From assembly GCA_028289605.1 (NCBI GenBank), contig JANQON010000003.1, forward strand, positions 333,305 through 397,304: a stretch of 64,000 nucleotides of DNA, given 5' to 3'. A model generated the notes under the pieces. That model was not told the DNA's origin. It did no database searches and saw nothing but the letters and a program-made list of their open reading frames with translations. Of the stretch, positions 61,900 through 64,000 are shown piece after piece. Position 1 is the first letter of the stretch. Each line of letters begins with the position of its first letter. Position numbers and translations under genes: made by a program. The DNA is from Hyphococcus sp. (lineage in GTDB: Bacteria; Pseudomonadota; Alphaproteobacteria; Caulobacterales; Parvularculaceae).

Positions 61900-63173
61900 A
61901 GAGAAACACGTGTTGCTGCAGGCGCGCGGACCTGTTCTTTGTCTATTGTCATGCGCCCCTTGCGCCCCAAAACAATTATGGCGCAAAGCCCGATCATCAG
62001 CGCGGCGAGGCCGGCGCTGTGTACAAACCCGACGAGTTCAGCATGATCGCCGCCCGGAGGCGTCAGGTTGGCCGCAATATTCCATGAGCGGCCAAGCAGA
62101 ATGAACGCCGCTGCGAGCAGCGCCCGCACTGAAAGCGGGACGTGGAGAAAGCAGCAAAGCAAGGCCGGGATCAAAATCACAAAATCGGTCGAATGGGTGG
62201 GCAACGCGACAAATCCCCAGGCTACCGAAGCACACGCGCCTGCGAACGCAGTCTTGTCGTCTTTAACAAAGCGCGCGAAGGCGATCGCCGGCGCAACAGC
62301 GACGAGGACGCGCAGCGCCAGCGGGACGTCAACGCCAAACGCGTCATAGAGCTGATTGAGCCCGCCGCTGGTTCCAGCCCGGTTTTCCGGCAGGTGGGAG
62401 TAGGTCGCTATGTTGCTGAGAAACGAAGCGAAGTTCTCGACCGGATTGCCGATTGAAAGACCGAGCGCGGCGAGGGCGCCGGTGACGGCTGCGGCGATGA
62501 GCGCCGGCGTACGTGTCGACGACCGCGCCAGGGCGTAAAAGGCGAGGGGCAGACCAAACTGCGGTTTGACCAGCAAGGCAATCAGTCCGATCGCGACCAG
62601 CGCCCTCCGGCCGTAATACTGGCCGATCAGAAAGGCGGCGAAGCCGAATGTCAGCAGGATTGTAATCTGGCCGTACATGGCGACCCTTAGGAACGGGCGC
62701 ATGTAAATCGACATCACGCATATCAGTATAATGAATACATATGTTGCGGGGATAGCAGCGCCCATGTCGCGGGCCAGTCTGGACAATAGAAATGACAGCG
62801 CGAACACAGCTATAACGCTCAGTGTAAAGAGGGCTGAGGCGGCGTCATGAGGCGCCATGGCGGCGAGCGGGCTGACGAACGGCAACAGGTTGGGCGGGTA
62901 AAAGAACGGATTGGCGAAGAGCGCGAATGTCGCCGCCCCGTCCTGAACATAGTCAGCGAGATAAGGCGAACGTCCCGACGTCCACATCCGGGCGGCCTGC
63001 CAGAAATACTGAAAATCCGCCTGCCAGGTGGCCGGCAAGCTGTTCGTCGCAACCCGGCGCCAGGAGATCAGGACCGCGATCAGCGCCACGGCAGCGTTGA
63101 GGCGCGGCACGCTGAACGCCGATTTCAGGTCAAACGCGCCTCGGCGCTCGGAAATGCTGAGATTCTCCGCCAT
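61896..63173 (-). CDS. GT87-like polyprenyl-sugar mannosyltransferase-type membrane protein
   Basis: A 425-residue paralogue with the same layout: FQYFWQAARMWTSGRSPYLA, FANPFFYPPNLLPFVSPLAA and LLVKPQFGLPLAFYALARSS. It is the upstream member of the pair transcribed leftward. Shared motifs (YFW.A..MW, SPY, FFYPPN, KP..GLP) and coupling point to a local duplication. The glycan made is unknown. Confidence 0.85.
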   Translation of the reverse strand: MAENLSISERRGAFDLKSAFSVPRLNAAVALIAVLISWRRVATNSLPATWQADFQYFWQAARMWTSGRSPYLADYVQDGAATFALFANPFFYPPNLLPFVSPLAAMAPHDAASALFTLSVIAVFALSFLLSRLARDMGAAIPATYVFIILICVMSIYMRPFLRVAMYGQITILLTFGFAAFLIGQYYGRRALVAIGLIALLVKPQFGLPLAFYALARSSTRTPALIAAAVTGALAALGLSIGNPVENFASFLSNIATYSHLPENRAGTSGGLNQLYDAFGVDVPLALRVLVAVAPAIAFARFVKDDKTAFAGACASVAWGFVALPTHSTDFVILIPALLCCFLHVPLSVRALLAAAFILLGRSWNIAANLTPPGGDHAELVGFVHSAGLAALMIGLCAIIVLGRKGRMTIDKEQVRAPAATRVSL

Positions 63174-63461
63174 AGAGCGCCAAGACTAGTCCCCAGCCAT
63201 TGATAATTTGCTGATGTCCCGCCGATTCCTCTTCCGCACACCCTGGGGAAAAGATCGGGGGATTATTTTCGCGCCAAAGGCGAAAAAGCGCTTGAATGTT
63301 GGCGAACGCGCCTATAAGTATCGATTCCTCGCTTTTTTGTGACGACGCTTCGGGCGCGCTTGCGCGCGCCAGAACCACTGTTCTCGAGACGGCGGGTTTC
63401 GCGCGAAAAATCCCACAGATTCCTGGGGAAAACACCCGCCGAAAAAAGTTTTATTTTTGCG

Positions 63462-63490
63462 TTGACAGGGCGGGTACGGATCGGTAAATC
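63462..63490 (+). promoter_or_regulatory. rRNA operon promoter
   Basis: A -35 box TTGACA (63462-63467) and a -10 box TAAATC (63485-63490) are separated by 17 bases. A 12-base A/T-rich tract (AGTTTTATTTTT) sits just upstream as an UP-like element. Two copies of CCTGGGGAAAA lie further upstream at 63242 and 63422. The 63174-63461 stretch otherwise shows no gene. Confidence 0.8.
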
Positions 63491-63652
63491 CGCCGCTCAC
63501 CGACGCGGCCGGGACGGCCGCCGCTGGCCAGACGATGGTCAAAGGGGCGGTCTCGGGAGTGTCGGTTTTTTGTCGGCTTCTTCACGGTTAACGCTGTGTT
63601 AAGTCGAAGGCTTTATGGGGCGCCGCGCGATGCGGAGTGTTCATGAGGCCAG

Positions 63653-63664
63653 GCTCTTTGAAAA
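63653..63664 (+). promoter_or_regulatory. boxA-like antitermination site in the rRNA leader
   Basis: GCTCTTTGAAAA followed by TTGAAT resembles the NusB/NusE boxA that keeps polymerase reading through the rRNA operon. It lies about 165 bases after the promoter and 210 before the 16S start. Confidence 0.65.
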
Positions 63665-63753
63665 TTGAATATTTGAGGAAGAGAAACGTGGGCGGCGGCG
63701 TCCTGGCTTTCGAGCTTCAATCCCTTCGGGGAGCGGAGCTTTAGGATTGACCG

Positions 63754-63830
63754 TCACTGACGTTTTTCAGTTTACAAACCAAACTTCGTTTATTCGGAGT
63801 TTGATTTTGTGACGAACTACTTGTCAGTGA
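63754..63830 (+). other. Leader stem before 16S rRNA
   Basis: TCACTGAC (63754-63761) and GTCAGTGA (63823-63830) are complementary. A GCGGG/CCCGC hairpin follows at 63836-63853. These could belong to the RNase III processing region, whose other strand would lie beyond the window. Confidence 0.4.
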
Positions 63831-63870
63831 TTTATGCGGGTTTTTCCGCCCGCAGGTCAGTCTCAAACTC

Positions 63871-64000
63871 AACTTGAGAGTTTGATCCTGGCTCAGGACG
63901 AACGCTGGCGGCAGGCTTAACACATGCAAGTCGAGCGCCCTGCTTGCAGGGAGCGGCAGACGGGTGAGTAACGCGTGGGAACGTGCCCTTCGGTACGGAA
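63871..64000 (+). rRNA. rrs: 16S ribosomal RNA, 5' part
   Basis: AACTTGAGAGTTTGATCCTG and GGCTCAGGACGAACGCTGGC begin the 16S gene, followed by ACACATGCAAGTCGAGCGCC and GACGGGTGAGTAACGCGTGG. The rest is cut off by the window edge. The short V1 loop fits alphaproteobacteria. Confidence 0.98.

Noticed and set aside
63242..63432. Replication origin near the rRNA operon
   Set aside because: CCTGGGGAAAA is not a DnaA box, and no dnaA, gidA or hemE gene is present.

Overview
The window is high-GC DNA from an alphaproteobacterium. Evidence is the 5' end of a 16S rRNA gene at the right edge, a complete chromosomal gene transfer agent (GTA) structural cluster, a PleC/DivJ-type histidine kinase, and an arginine pathway with an acetylornithine carbamoyltransferase and a fused acetylglutamate kinase/synthase of the kind known from Maricaulis and Xanthomonas. 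A relative of Maricaulales, Parvularculales or Hyphomonadaceae fits best; this placement is an inference.

Layout. 1-632: decayed IS1595-type transposase with two perfect inverted repeats. 633-1076: YcgN-like cysteine-cluster protein. 1586-16546: GTA head and tail genes g1 to g15 in canonical order, all on the plus strand, plus one small antisense gene. 16563-26261: TonB-C-like periplasmic protein, DnaJ-type cochaperone, an unrecognised protein, an alpha/beta hydrolase-OsmC fusion, a DegQ/HtrA protease with a two-component system downstream, and HU. 26371-33259: glnE followed by two FAD oxidoreductases and a GcvT-like protein in a tight operon. 33338-35347: EF-hand protein, ECF sigma factor, probable anti-sigma protein and CnrX/Spy-like periplasmic sensor. 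35371-37614: sensor kinase. 37881-42298: arginine genes interrupted by a PqiA-like gene and by a GIY-YIG gene framed by two palindromic repeats. 42315-58921: KefB-type antiporter, DksA-like regulator, chorismate mutase, ABC-F ATPase, copper chaperone, membrane proteins, PhoH, GYF and PilZ proteins, rhomboid protease, CBS protein, and an MBOAT/AlgJ O-acetylation pair. 58974-63173: fasciclin protein, patatin phospholipase and two GT87-like membrane glycosyltransferases. 63174-64000: rRNA promoter, leader and 16S start.

Three observations stand out. First, the GTA tail chaperone pair g10/g10.1 has a G-GGA-AAG heptamer in the correct frame and no start codon for g10.1, so a -1 ribosomal frameshift like that of lambda G/GT is very likely. 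Second, almost every GTA junction where genes do not overlap holds a dispersed palindromic element ending 15-52 bases before the next start. Third, a different palindrome family has conserved flanks but a core that differs between copies while staying self-complementary; two copies frame the GIY-YIG nuclease gene, and one supplies its stop codon.
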